DNA from: Spirochaetales bacterium
GTDB taxonomy: Bacteria; Spirochaetota; Spirochaetia; DAHUYW01
Direction of reading: 5' to 3'
Assembly (NCBI GenBank): GCA_027306915.1
Contig: DAHUYW010000032.1
Span: forward strand, 1-48,829
Length of the DNA stretch: 48,829 bases
Numbering within the stretch: position 1 is the stretch's first letter; every line of letters starts with the position of its first letter. A program made the translations under genes and the position numbers. The notes below the pieces were generated by a model, which was not told the origin of the DNA, made no database searches, and saw only the letters and a program-made list of their open reading frames with translations. Below are positions 15,148 to 23,072 of the stretch, in pieces.

Positions 15148-17358
15148 ATGAGCGACCTGGGAAAGCGGCTCGGCGCCGCAGCCATCGTCGGTGCGGCCGC
15201 CGCAGTGGTGGCGGTCGTCCTGTGGGCGGTCGGAGCCTTCAACGGCGTCGAGCAGAAGAGCTGGGACTGGCGCGAGCAGCTCCTTGCCCGCCCTGATGCG
15301 GCGGGCAGCCGGATCGCTCTCATCCTCCTCGACCAGCAGAGCCTCGACTGGGGGAAAAAGGAGAACCAGCTATCCTGGCCGTGGCCGCGGCAGGTCTATG
15401 CCCCGCTCATCGCCTTCGCCAAGCGGGGCGGCGCGCTCTCGATGGGCTTCGACGTCTTGTTCACCGAGCCCTCGGTCTACGGAGTATCGGACGATCAGGC
15501 GCTCGGGGCGGCGATTGCCGACTTCGGCCGCCTCGTCGGAGCGGTCTTCCTGAGCAAGAATCCCCACGAGGGAGACGCAACTACCTGGCCGCAGGGCATC
15601 CCGGCGCCGCGCCTCCACCTTGCCGGCTTCGATCGGTTGCGCGCTTCGGGCGGGGCTATGGACGCGGCCCTCACCTTTGCGAGCGTCTCCCCACCGGTCC
15701 CGGACGTCGCCGGGAATGTCCGCTACCTCGCCAACGTCCAGGCCCTGCCCGACAGCGACGGGGTCTACCGCCGGATCGCGCTCTTCTCGATCTTCGACGG
15801 GCGGGCGATCCCGTCGCTTGCCCTCGCGTCCTACCTCGCCGGGACTCCGGGCGACCATCACCTGGCGCTTGAAGGGCCCATTGTCGCGCATAACCCCGGC
15901 GGACTCCGGCTTCTCATCGACCGCATTCTCGGACGCAACGGAGAGCTCATCGTCGATGGAAAAAGGGTGCCGCTCGAGCCCGACGGATCAACCTACCTCC
16001 GCTACGGCCCCGCGGGAGGAATGACCGATTACAGCGCGGCTGCCGTGATCCAGAGCGAGCTCCAGATCGAATCCGGCGAGAAGCCGAACATAGATCCGAG
16101 CGTCTTCAAGGGCAAGTACGTGCTCTTCGGCTTCTCGGCTCCGGGGCTTTACGATCTCCGCCCCTCGCCGGTCTCGGGCGTCTATCCCGGGGTGAAAATC
16201 CATGCAACCGCCCTCGACAATCTCCTTGCCGGTGATTTCATCCGATCCGCCTCGCCCCTCGCATCGGCGCTCCTCGCCCTACTCATCGCGCTCATCGCAG
16301 CAGCCGCGGCGAGCCTCGTCTCCGGCGTCGTGAGGAACGTCATAGTCTACGCCGTGATGATCGCCGTGCCGCCGGCCGCGAGCCTCCTCGCCTACGCGGG
16401 CGGCCTGCGCCTTCCTCTCGTGTTGCCCGAGGTGTCCGGCCTTCTCTCGCTCGTGGGAACCTCGATCCTCAACTACGCCACCGAGGGACGGCAGAAGCGC
16501 TACATCAAGGGAGCCTTCAAGCAGTACCTGAGCCCCGCGGTTATCGAGGAGCTCATCGCCCATCCCGAGCGCCTGCGCCTCGGAGGCGAGCGGCGCGATC
16601 TCACGATCTTCTTCTCCGACCTGCAGGGCTTCACCGGGCTATCGGAGGCGCTCACCCCCGAGCAGCTCACCTCGCTCCTCAACGAGTACCTCTCGGCCAT
16701 GACGGACATCATCCACGACGAGGGCGGGACGATCGACAAGTACGAGGGGGATGCAATAATCGCTTTCTGGAACGCCCCTATCGCGCAGGAGGACCACCCG
16801 GTGCGAGCGGTACGCGCCGCCCTTCGCTGCCAAAGCGAGCTTGCCGGCCTGCGTCCCGCCTTTCGGGAGCGGGTCGGCAAGGATCTCTTCGTGCGCATCG
16901 GCATCAACACCGGAGCGGCGGTCGTCGGAAACATGGGCTCGCGCAGCCGCTTCGACTACACCATGCTCGGCGACGCCGTGAACCTCGCGTCGCGCCTCGA
17001 AGGGGTCAACAAGCAGTTCCGCACCTACACGATGATCTCGCAGATGACCTTCGAGCGCTTGAACGGCGCCTTTGCGGGACGCGAGCTCTCGCGGATCGCG
17101 GTGGTCGGCCGCAAGGAGCCGGTCACGGTCTACGAGCCGATGACCCACGAGGAGTTCGAGCGGCGCGTTCCTCTCTTTGCCACCTTCACGGAAGGTCTGC
17201 GTTATTTCTACGAGGGCGAGTTCCTCAGCGCCGCCGAGCGCTTCGCCGTCACCGCTGAGCAAGATCCCGCGGCCGCCTCCTACGAGGCAAAGTGCAAGGA
17301 GCTCGCCTCCTTCCCACCCAAGGATTGGCGCGGGGTGTGGGTGATGACGGAGAAGTGA
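15148..17358 (+). CDS. CHASE2-domain adenylate cyclase
   Basis: A 736-residue membrane-bound class III cyclase. Order: an N-terminal transmembrane helix (9-30), an extracytoplasmic CHASE2 sensor with LLDQQSLDW and SMGFDVLFTEPS and the closing FKGKYVLFG, three transmembrane helices (about 370-440), the linker RYIKGAFKQYLSP, then the cyclase domain with metal-binding D491 (FFSDLQGF) and D535 (YEGDAI). K531 and D603 (FDYTMLGD) are the adenine-specifying pair, so the product should be cAMP. The last 60 residues form a short TPR-like tail also present in the cyclase at 36627-38285. It is the last gene of the SH3 / M48 operon, so the sensor probably monitors the envelope. Confidence 0.93.
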   Translation: MSDLGKRLGAAAIVGAAAAVVAVVLWAVGAFNGVEQKSWDWREQLLARPDAAGSRIALILLDQQSLDWGKKENQLSWPWPRQVYAPLIAFAKRGGALSMGFDVLFTEPSVYGVSDDQALGAAIADFGRLVGAVFLSKNPHEGDATTWPQGIPAPRLHLAGFDRLRASGGAMDAALTFASVSPPVPDVAGNVRYLANVQALPDSDGVYRRIALFSIFDGRAIPSLALASYLAGTPGDHHLALEGPIVAHNPGGLRLLIDRILGRNGELIVDGKRVPLEPDGSTYLRYGPAGGMTDYSAAAVIQSELQIESGEKPNIDPSVFKGKYVLFGFSAPGLYDLRPSPVSGVYPGVKIHATALDNLLAGDFIRSASPLASALLALLIALIAAAAASLVSGVVRNVIVYAVMIAVPPAASLLAYAGGLRLPLVLPEVSGLLSLVGTSILNYATEGRQKRYIKGAFKQYLSPAVIEELIAHPERLRLGGERRDLTIFFSDLQGFTGLSEALTPEQLTSLLNEYLSAMTDIIHDEGGTIDKYEGDAIIAFWNAPIAQEDHPVRAVRAALRCQSELAGLRPAFRERVGKDLFVRIGINTGAAVVGNMGSRSRFDYTMLGDAVNLASRLEGVNKQFRTYTMISQMTFERLNGAFAGRELSRIAVVGRKEPVTVYEPMTHEEFERRVPLFATFTEGLRYFYEGEFLSAAERFAVTAEQDPAAASYEAKCKELASFPPKDWRGVWVMTEK

Positions 17359-17399
17359 TCGAGGTCGAAAAGCGATCCCGATTGCTCACTGTTTCCGGA

Positions 17400-17540
17400 C
17401 TATCGCCGCTGCCCGGGCGTGCCGACGCCACGGGCTATCCGCGCCGCTTCGCTGCCTCCGGCGGTGAAACCCCAGCCGGCAATCCCTGCGAGCATGAATC
17501 GCTCGAGGAGATAGTGTAGGGCGAGGTTTACGTTCCTCAT
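17400..17540 (-). pseudogene. YrdB-like (DUF2568) N-terminal fragment
   Basis: A 46-residue frame starting at ATG 17540, which overlaps the metallohydrolase stop as ATGA. The sequence NLALHYLLERFMLAGIAGWG followed by FTAGG matches the first membrane segment of YrdB/DUF2568 membrane proteins, which are usually around 100-120 residues with several helices. After RGVGTPG the frame ends (TAG), and no continuation was found in other frames before the convergent cyclase gene. It is therefore probably a truncated gene, cut near the 3' end of the cyclase operon. Confidence 0.5.
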
Positions 17541-18211
17541 TTCCGCGTGCCCCATTTTGCGAGATAGGCGTCAAGCTGGGAGACCGGCTCGCGCACCGGT
17601 CCGCCGTGGCAGACCTCGAGGCGCGCGAGGCCAAGTGAGCGAAGCACCTCCGCGCTACGGACGGCCTGTGCCATGTCGGCGGTGAAGACCGCCATCGGCC
17701 GGCGCAGCTGCCCGCGTCGAGAGGTGAAGAGATCGCCGCCGAGGAGCACCCGGTCCCTCTCGTGATAGTAGACGACGTGTCCGGGGGAATGGCCCGGGGT
17801 AAGATAGGGCGTGAGCTCGCCTACCTTCGCAAGCCCGCCGGGGCGTGCCGGATCGAGTCGCCTTGCCGAGCCCTCTGGCAGAAAAGCCGAAGCTCTCTTG
17901 CGCCGCGGATAGGGCAGCCGCCCCTCCATGTAGGGAATCTCGATCTCGTGCGCGAAAACCGGCACCTGCCTGACCTTCTGGATCGCGGCAACCGCTCCGA
18001 CGTGGTCCGAGTGGCCATGGGTCAGCAGAATCCTCTTGAGCGGGCCGGCGTGAAGGCGGTCGATGAAGCGGAGGATCCCCTTCGCCATGAGAGCAATACC
18101 GGCGTCGACGAGGGTCACCCCGTCGTCCTCGACGACGACCCACACGTGGATGGGAATGATGAGCCAAATCCCCAGGCTGTAGATGTGATCGGAAACCCTC
18201 TTGACCGTCAT
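17537..18211 (-). CDS. MBL-fold metallo-hydrolase
   Basis: A 224-residue cytoplasmic metallo-beta-lactamase-fold hydrolase. The metal motif HGHSDH (H65, H67, D69, H70) is followed by TPGHSPGH, LLGGDLF and a final CHGG histidine, so both metal sites look complete. The fold covers glyoxalase II, lactonases and many uncharacterised hydrolases; the substrate is not evident. The start overlaps the TetR stop (ATGA), so it is probably the main target of that regulator. A YrdB-like remnant follows, again by ATGA. Confidence 0.88.
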   Translation of the reverse strand: MTVKRVSDHIYSLGIWLIIPIHVWVVVEDDGVTLVDAGIALMAKGILRFIDRLHAGPLKRILLTHGHSDHVGAVAAIQKVRQVPVFAHEIEIPYMEGRLPYPRRKRASAFLPEGSARRLDPARPGGLAKVGELTPYLTPGHSPGHVVYYHERDRVLLGGDLFTSRRGQLRRPMAVFTADMAQAVRSAEVLRSLGLARLEVCHGGPVREPVSQLDAYLAKWGTRK

Positions 18212-18888
18212 GGGATATCTCTCCTTCTCGCGATGTCCTCACGGAATCCCGCGAGGCAGACCTCCACCGCTTTCGCGAACGTCGATGCCAGGCGCTCGAT
18301 AATCGAGGCCACCGATTCCTTCGACTGATCGTAGGTGGCGACGATACCGTGCAGCATGAAGAAGAACACCCGGCTGTACCCAAGGGATCGCTCATCTTCG
18401 ACAGCAAGCCCCAAGGCCGCACGGAGGGCGGCAGCAAGCAGTCCGAAAATCTCCAAACGGAGGCGGTTGAGCGGGGCTTCCGGCAGGAGCTGGTCGACCC
18501 GGATCGACTCCGTCGCAACGAAGACGCGGTACAGCGCGCGGTTCTTCAAGCCGAACCGAAGGTACTCTTCGCTCATGACCTTGATCCGGTCCGAAGGATC
18601 GATGTCCGGATCCTTCAGCAGCCTTTCGAATCTGGCTTTTAGCCGCCCGAGAGGCGGGGTCGCAAGCTCGCGCAGGAGCGACTCCTTGTCGGCGAAATAC
18701 AGGTAGATGGCCGTATGGGAGCAGCCCGCTTCCTCGGCGATGTGCCGTATGGTCACGCTTTCGTAGCCGCCGGCGGCGAACTGCCGTGCAGCGGCCCGCA
18801 GGATCTCCTTTCGAGTCTGCTCGCCGCGTCCCGCAATGCGAGCCTTGCTCCCTTCGGACCCGGCGGCCGCCCCGCTTCTTATAACCAT
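18208..18888 (-). CDS. TetR-family transcriptional regulator
   Basis: A 226-residue regulator. The N-terminal helix-turn-helix reads GGYESVTIRHIAEEAGCSHT followed by AIYLYFADKESLL. The C-terminal two-thirds is the variable ligand-binding helical domain. ATG 18888 lies only 7 bases after the -10 box of its promoter and inside an operator half, so the mRNA should be leaderless; no later ATG, GTG or TTG precedes the DNA-binding domain. It probably represses itself and the downstream metallo-hydrolase through the two palindromes at 18882-18912. The inducing ligand is unknown. Confidence 0.92.
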   Translation of the reverse strand: MVIRSGAAAGSEGSKARIAGRGEQTRKEILRAAARQFAAGGYESVTIRHIAEEAGCSHTAIYLYFADKESLLRELATPPLGRLKARFERLLKDPDIDPSDRIKVMSEEYLRFGLKNRALYRVFVATESIRVDQLLPEAPLNRLRLEIFGLLAAALRAALGLAVEDERSLGYSRVFFFMLHGIVATYDQSKESVASIIERLASTFAKAVEVCLAGFREDIARRRDIP

Positions 18889-18924
18889 TGGTTATAAGAT
18901 AACCAATGGTTAGCTCTACGTCAA
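18882..18924 (-). promoter_or_regulatory. TetR promoter with double palindromic operator
   Basis: On the minus strand TTGACG (18924-18919), a 17-base spacer and TATCTT (18901-18896) form a strong promoter. Two perfect 13-base palindromes, TAACCAATGGTTA (18900-18912) and TAACCATTGGTTA (18882-18894) on the plus strand, have centres 18 bases apart and flank the -10 box. One lies between the -35 and -10, the other covers the start codon. They are near-exact inverted copies of each other, as expected for a TetR autoregulatory operator bound by two dimers. Confidence 0.85.
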
Positions 18925-18973
18925 GTGCTCGCGCGCATCCGGTTCGCTAATCCTTTGAGCTATTGCGGCTTGT

Positions 18974-20203
18974 CTATCCGGGCAGGTCGGCGCCGACCGC
19001 GCGGGCGGAAGAGCCGGCAAGGAGCTCCTTCATCGCCTTCGAAAGCCTTATGATTCCGGTCTCGATGCGGGCGAGGTCTGAGTTCGAGAAGTTGAGCCGC
19101 AGGGTGGTCGAGCCTCCTCCGTCCACGTAGAAGGGAGCGCCGGGCACGAAGGCGACCCTCTCCTTGATCGCCCGCTCGAAGAGCTCCATCGCGTCGAGCC
19201 GCTCCGGCAGGGTGAGCCAGAGGAACATACCGCCTTCGGGACGGGTCCACCTCACCTCGGGCGGGCAGTGCAGCTCGAGCATCTTCACCATCGCTTCGCG
19301 CTGGGCGCCGTAGGCAGCGCGGATCCTGCCGATGTGCGCATCGAGGTCGTTGTCGCAGAGGTACTGGTAGAGCACCCGCTGGGAGAAGTAGTTCGAGTGG
19401 AGGTCGCTTCCCTGCTTCGCCGTAACCAGCCGCTGCATGACCGCCTCCGGGGCGCAGACCCATCCGAGACGGATGCCAGGGGCGACGATCTTCGAGAAGG
19501 AGCCGAGAAGGACGGCCCGATCCCCCAACGAGCCCGCGAGCATCGGGAGATCCTCGCCGAGGAAGCGCAGCTCGCCGTAGGGATCGTCCTCGACCGCCAC
19601 GGTGTCGCTTCCTGCGAGCAGGCGGCCGACCGCGGCACGCTTGTCTCTCCCGTAGCTGATTCCCGAGGGATTCTGGAAGTTGGGGACGGTGTAGAAGAGC
19701 TTCGGCCCTCGCCCACCGGTAGCGAGCTCTTCGGCAAGGCTTTCAAGGTCCGGCCCGTCCTCTTCAAGAAGCACGGTGTGAAACTCGGGCTCGTACAGGG
19801 CGAAGGCCTGGATAGCGCCGAGGTAGGCTGGGCGCTCGATGAGAACGAGGTCCCCCGGATCGAGGAAAATCTTGCCCAAGAGATCGAGCCCCTGCTGCGA
19901 GCCGTTGGTGATGAGGATGCTGGAAGCCTGGACCGCAAGCCCCTTGCGCTCCCGGTAGCGCTTCGCGATAAACTCGCGCAAGGGAGGAAAACCCTCGGTC
20001 GTGCTGTACTGCAGGGCGCGCTCGCCCTCGGCGGCGAGAACCTTCGCAGCCGCCGCGCTGAACTCCTGTACGGGAAAGAGGCTGGGGTTGGGCAGCCCGC
20101 CGGCGAACGAGATAACGTCGGGCTCTTCGGTCACCTTGAGAATCTCGCGAATGAAGGAGCGCTTGATCGCGCGAGTGCGAGTGGCGAAAGAATATCGCTC
20201 CAC
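18974..20203 (-). CDS. PLP-dependent class I/II aminotransferase (2-aminoadipate / aromatic type)
   Basis: A 409-residue soluble fold-type I aminotransferase. ISFAGGLPNPSLFP, ITNGSQQGLDLLGKIFLDPG, TVPNFQNPSG, EDDPYGELRF and the PLP-lysine segment GSFSKIVAPGIRLGW are all present. This pattern is typical of the LysN / KAT / MocR-like group acting on 2-aminoadipate, aromatic or branched-chain amino acids; the substrate cannot be read from the sequence. GTG 20203 is chosen, with GGGAGG about 8 bases upstream; GTG 20212 is too close to it. Transcribed alone, divergent from the lipoprotein gene at 20379. Confidence 0.88.
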   Translation of the reverse strand: MERYSFATRTRAIKRSFIREILKVTEEPDVISFAGGLPNPSLFPVQEFSAAAAKVLAAEGERALQYSTTEGFPPLREFIAKRYRERKGLAVQASSILITNGSQQGLDLLGKIFLDPGDLVLIERPAYLGAIQAFALYEPEFHTVLLEEDGPDLESLAEELATGGRGPKLFYTVPNFQNPSGISYGRDKRAAVGRLLAGSDTVAVEDDPYGELRFLGEDLPMLAGSLGDRAVLLGSFSKIVAPGIRLGWVCAPEAVMQRLVTAKQGSDLHSNYFSQRVLYQYLCDNDLDAHIGRIRAAYGAQREAMVKMLELHCPPEVRWTRPEGGMFLWLTLPERLDAMELFERAIKERVAFVPGAPFYVDGGGSTTLRLNFSNSDLARIETGIIRLSKAMKELLAGSSARAVGADLPG

Positions 20204-20325
20204 CGTGCTCACCTCCCTGCGGGTCGTTTCAGCAAACTCTACGCGGGGCGCCGCAAACTTGCAAGGCACGCAGATGTCGAGCAGGGAGCGAGGGAGAGGT
20301 TCAGTACCGAGCCGCGCGCCGCCGG

Positions 20326-20355
20326 TTCGCAGCTGCACCGCACGGGGTGTACAAT
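20326..20355 (+). promoter_or_regulatory. Possible promoter of the 20.4-kb lipoprotein gene
   Basis: TTCGCA (20326-20331), an 18-base spacer and TACAAT (20350-20355), 23 bases before ATG 20379. Confidence 0.4.
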
Positions 20356-20378
20356 CTGCGAAGGCACGGGAGATACGG

Positions 20379-20951
20379 ATGAAAGGGAATCAAGGGAGAA
20401 GGCCGCGCGTCGCCTCTGTCGCGCTCGGGTGCCTGGCGCTCCTTGCGGGGTGCGCAACCTCGTACTACACGACCGAGCCTGTCTCGGCAACCGAAGCGCT
20501 TGTAGTCGGGCAGATTCGCCTGGTGGCGACCGGTTTCCCGGCGGCGATGGGGGCGAACGGAGTCTATGTCCAGAACGTGTTGATGACTCTCCGCAACCTC
20601 GAAACGAACCGTAGTTTCGAGATCCGCTCGCAGGGACCCGACGGCTTCATCTCGCTCGCGTCGCCCGCCCCCGGGCCCTATGCTGTCGTGGGCCTCAGCG
20701 CGCAGCTGCCAGCAGGCTGGGGAACCTCCCAGCTCCTGCGCTACCGTCCCGTCCCGCCGATCCACTTTGTCGTCCGGCCGGGGGTAGTCAACAACATCGG
20801 CATGATAGCCTGGTACGAGGACCGGGCAAGCGGGCGGGACTGGAACGTGGCCGGCTACGGCTTCGCCCAGGTTCGCGAGAGCTTCAGAGTCCACTTTGCC
20901 CGCTCGGAATGGGATCGCTTTCGCTGGCACGCAAACCGCATCGGCTCCTAG
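20379..20951 (+). CDS. Small lipoprotein of unknown function
   Basis: A 190-residue exported protein with a lipoprotein signal peptide: MKGNQGRRPR, a hydrophobic stretch and the lipobox LLAGC (C25). The mature part shows beta-strand patterns such as NVLMTLRNLETNRSFEIRS and YAVVGLSAQL, and resembles small periplasmic beta-sandwich domains, but no family could be named. ATG 20379 follows GGGAG with 7 bases of spacing. It is monocistronic, divergent from the aminotransferase and convergent with the dehydrogenase gene. Confidence 0.7.
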   Translation: MKGNQGRRPRVASVALGCLALLAGCATSYYTTEPVSATEALVVGQIRLVATGFPAAMGANGVYVQNVLMTLRNLETNRSFEIRSQGPDGFISLASPAPGPYAVVGLSAQLPAGWGTSQLLRYRPVPPIHFVVRPGVVNNIGMIAWYEDRASGRDWNVAGYGFAQVRESFRVHFARSEWDRFRWHANRIGS

Positions 20952-20974
20952 GCACGCGGGCGGCTTGCTCCGGC

Positions 20975-21003
20975 GCCGCGGCTCAAGCCAAGCCATCCGC
21001 GGC
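20975..21003. terminator. Possible bidirectional stem-loop between convergent genes
   Basis: GCCGCGG (20975-20981) and CCGCGGC (20997-21003) pair over 7 bases between the lipoprotein stop and the dehydrogenase stop. A short CTTT follows on the plus strand. The T-run is weak, so this is only a candidate. Confidence 0.35.
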
Positions 21004-21005
21004 CT

Positions 21006-21761
21006 TTAGCTCATGTACCAGCCGCCGTTAACGTTGATGGTTTGGCCGGTGATATAGCCGTTGCAGGCAAGCATCACCGCCACATCGGCAACCTCATCCA
21101 CGGTTCCGAAGCGACCGATCGGGATCTTTCCCGGCTTTGCCTTGCGATTCCCGGCAAGCATCTCGGTCTCGATGAGAGCGGGGGCTATCGCGTTTACCGT
21201 TATCCCTTCGTTCGCAAGGAGGTTCGCGTAGGAGTGGGTGAGGCCTAGAATCCCCGCCTTTGAGGCGGCATAGTGCGGGCCGACGATTCCGCCGGTTTGA
21301 GCCGCGACCGAGGAGAGGTTTACGATTCTTCCCCACTTCCGAGCGCGCATCTGCCTGATGACCGCTTGAGTCAACAAGAATATCGACTTGAGGTTCGTGT
21401 CGACTACCGTATCCCAATCCCGCTCGGTTATCCGCTCCACGCTTTGAGGCCGCGTGATCCCCGCGTTGTTCACAAGAATATCGATCGGACCAAGGCGCAC
21501 CCGCACCTCGTCGACCATGCGCTTCACCTCTGCGCCAAGCGATACGTCGGCCTGGACCGCCATGGACTTGCGACCGAGACGGACTATCTCTCGGCGGGTC
21601 TCGTCTGCTTCTCGCTCGCGGGCGACATAGTTCACTGCGACATCCGCTCCGGCTCGGGCGAGCGCAATGGCGATCTGCCTACCTATTCCACGCCCGCCGC
21701 CGGTTACAAGCGCGACTCGCCCCTTGAGGGCTGGTTGGATCTTCCTCGTCGACACGGGCAT
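21006..21761 (-). CDS. Short-chain dehydrogenase/reductase (FabG-like)
   Basis: A 251-residue classical SDR. The cofactor site TGGGRGIG (20-27), NNAG, the catalytic serine in NLSSVAAQTGG, and the YxxxK motif in HYAASKAG are all present, and the C-terminus ends in the usual GQTINVNGGW. It oxidises or reduces a hydroxyl/carbonyl group with NAD(P)(H). FabG-like sequences are called 3-oxoacyl-ACP reductase by default, but its position 9 bases after a sugar-lactonase gene points equally to a sugar dehydrogenase such as a gluconate or glucose dehydrogenase. The two genes should be co-transcribed. Confidence 0.88.
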   Translation of the reverse strand: MPVSTRKIQPALKGRVALVTGGGRGIGRQIAIALARAGADVAVNYVAREREADETRREIVRLGRKSMAVQADVSLGAEVKRMVDEVRVRLGPIDILVNNAGITRPQSVERITERDWDTVVDTNLKSIFLLTQAVIRQMRARKWGRIVNLSSVAAQTGGIVGPHYAASKAGILGLTHSYANLLANEGITVNAIAPALIETEMLAGNRKAKPGKIPIGRFGTVDEVADVAVMLACNGYITGQTINVNGGWYMS

Positions 21762-21770
21762 GGCCTTCTC

Positions 21771-22862
21771 CTATCCCACGGGGCGGAAGAGCACGCAGGT
21801 CGGGCTTGGGACCGCGATCTCGCTTCCGGTCGGCGTAAGCTTTCCGCTCTCCTGATCGATGCGATACGAACCAACGGTATCGCTTTCCTGGTTCGCCACC
21901 ACGAGGTAGCCGGCCGTCGGATCGACGGCAAAGCTGCGGGGGGTCTTCCCGGTCGGCGCATGGCCTACTGCCCGAAGCGTTCCGCTGTGCTCCTCGATGT
22001 AGAAAACGGTAATGCTGTCGTGACCTCGGTTTGAGGAATAGAGGTAGCGGCCGGAAGGAAGCACATGGAGATCGGCGGCAATAGTCGACCCGCTCCAGCC
22101 CTCCGGAAGGGCAGAGACCGACTGTACGGCCCGCAGGGAGCCGCTTGCATAGTCGTAGGAAAGCAGGGTAACGGTGGAATCGAGCTCGTTCACGACGTAG
22201 GCGTAACGCTCGCTCGGATGAATGGCGAAGTGCCGCGGGCCCGATCCGTCCGGCAACCGGGTCCACGGAACCCCGTTTCCGGTCAGCTTGCCCGCCGTCG
22301 AGTCGAACTGGTACACCATGATCTTGTCAATGCCGAGATCGGCGACATAGGCGAATCGATTTGCCGGTCCCATGGTCACCGAATGAGCGTGCGGGCCCTC
22401 CTGTCGCTTGGAGTCCGCACCCGAACCTGAGTGCTGGACGACATCCGTGAGCTGTCCGATGCGTCCATCCGGCTCGAGGCTATGGACGCTCACCGTACCG
22501 CTTCCGTAGTTGGCGGCAAGCAGAAAGCGGCCCGTCCCGTCGACGCACAGATGGCACGGCCAGAGACCTTCCGACGGCTGCTGGTTGAGAGCGGTGAGCG
22601 CGCCGCTTTTCGCCTCGACGGCGAAGGAGCTCAAGGCCCCTCCCCCTTTGCCCTGGAATTCTGAAAGCTCGTTGACCGAATACAGCCACCTTCCGCGCGG
22701 GTCAAGCGCTAGGTACGAAGCGTTCTCGGCAGGTGCGGCCTCGCCGGCAAGCTCGAGCCGGCCGGTATGCAGATCGAGCGTAGCCGGATAGATTCCGGCG
22801 GCGCCGCGCGTAGAGTATGTTCCGAGATAGAACTGGAGTTTTCCTTTCTTGCGAGTCATCAT
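21771..22862 (-). CDS. Lactonase-family seven-bladed beta-propeller protein
   Basis: A 363-residue protein of the YbhE / 6-phosphogluconolactonase (Lactonase, 7-bladed) family. The repeated blade motif (YLALDPRGRWLYSVNE, HFAIHPSERYAYVVNE, SFAVDPTAGYLVVANQES) is clear, as are GPHAHSV and GPRHFAI, conserved in the family. No signal peptide, so cytosolic. The likely reaction is hydrolysis of 6-phosphogluconolactone or a related sugar lactone. It is the first gene of a two-gene unit with the SDR enzyme. A weak promoter, TTCAAC with 17 bases to TAGGAT, may lie at about 22898-22926. Confidence 0.85.
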   Translation of the reverse strand: MMTRKKGKLQFYLGTYSTRGAAGIYPATLDLHTGRLELAGEAAPAENASYLALDPRGRWLYSVNELSEFQGKGGGALSSFAVEAKSGALTALNQQPSEGLWPCHLCVDGTGRFLLAANYGSGTVSVHSLEPDGRIGQLTDVVQHSGSGADSKRQEGPHAHSVTMGPANRFAYVADLGIDKIMVYQFDSTAGKLTGNGVPWTRLPDGSGPRHFAIHPSERYAYVVNELDSTVTLLSYDYASGSLRAVQSVSALPEGWSGSTIAADLHVLPSGRYLYSSNRGHDSITVFYIEEHSGTLRAVGHAPTGKTPRSFAVDPTAGYLVVANQESDTVGSYRIDQESGKLTPTGSEIAVPSPTCVLFRPVG

Positions 22863-23072
22863 GATGCAGAGTGTCCTTTAGGTTGCCCAATGGTCGAGAT
22901 CCTATCATAGTCCGGGCACAAGTTGAAGGTATGGCGGGCGGCGGACGCCGCAACCCGGAACGCGGTCCTGTGGCGAGCCTGAGCGCACACGCCCGGTGCC
23001 TTTTTGCGCGAGGCGACTAACCCGCGAAAAAGTGCGTGCGCACTGCGCGCGTTCGTGGCACTATTGCACCAT

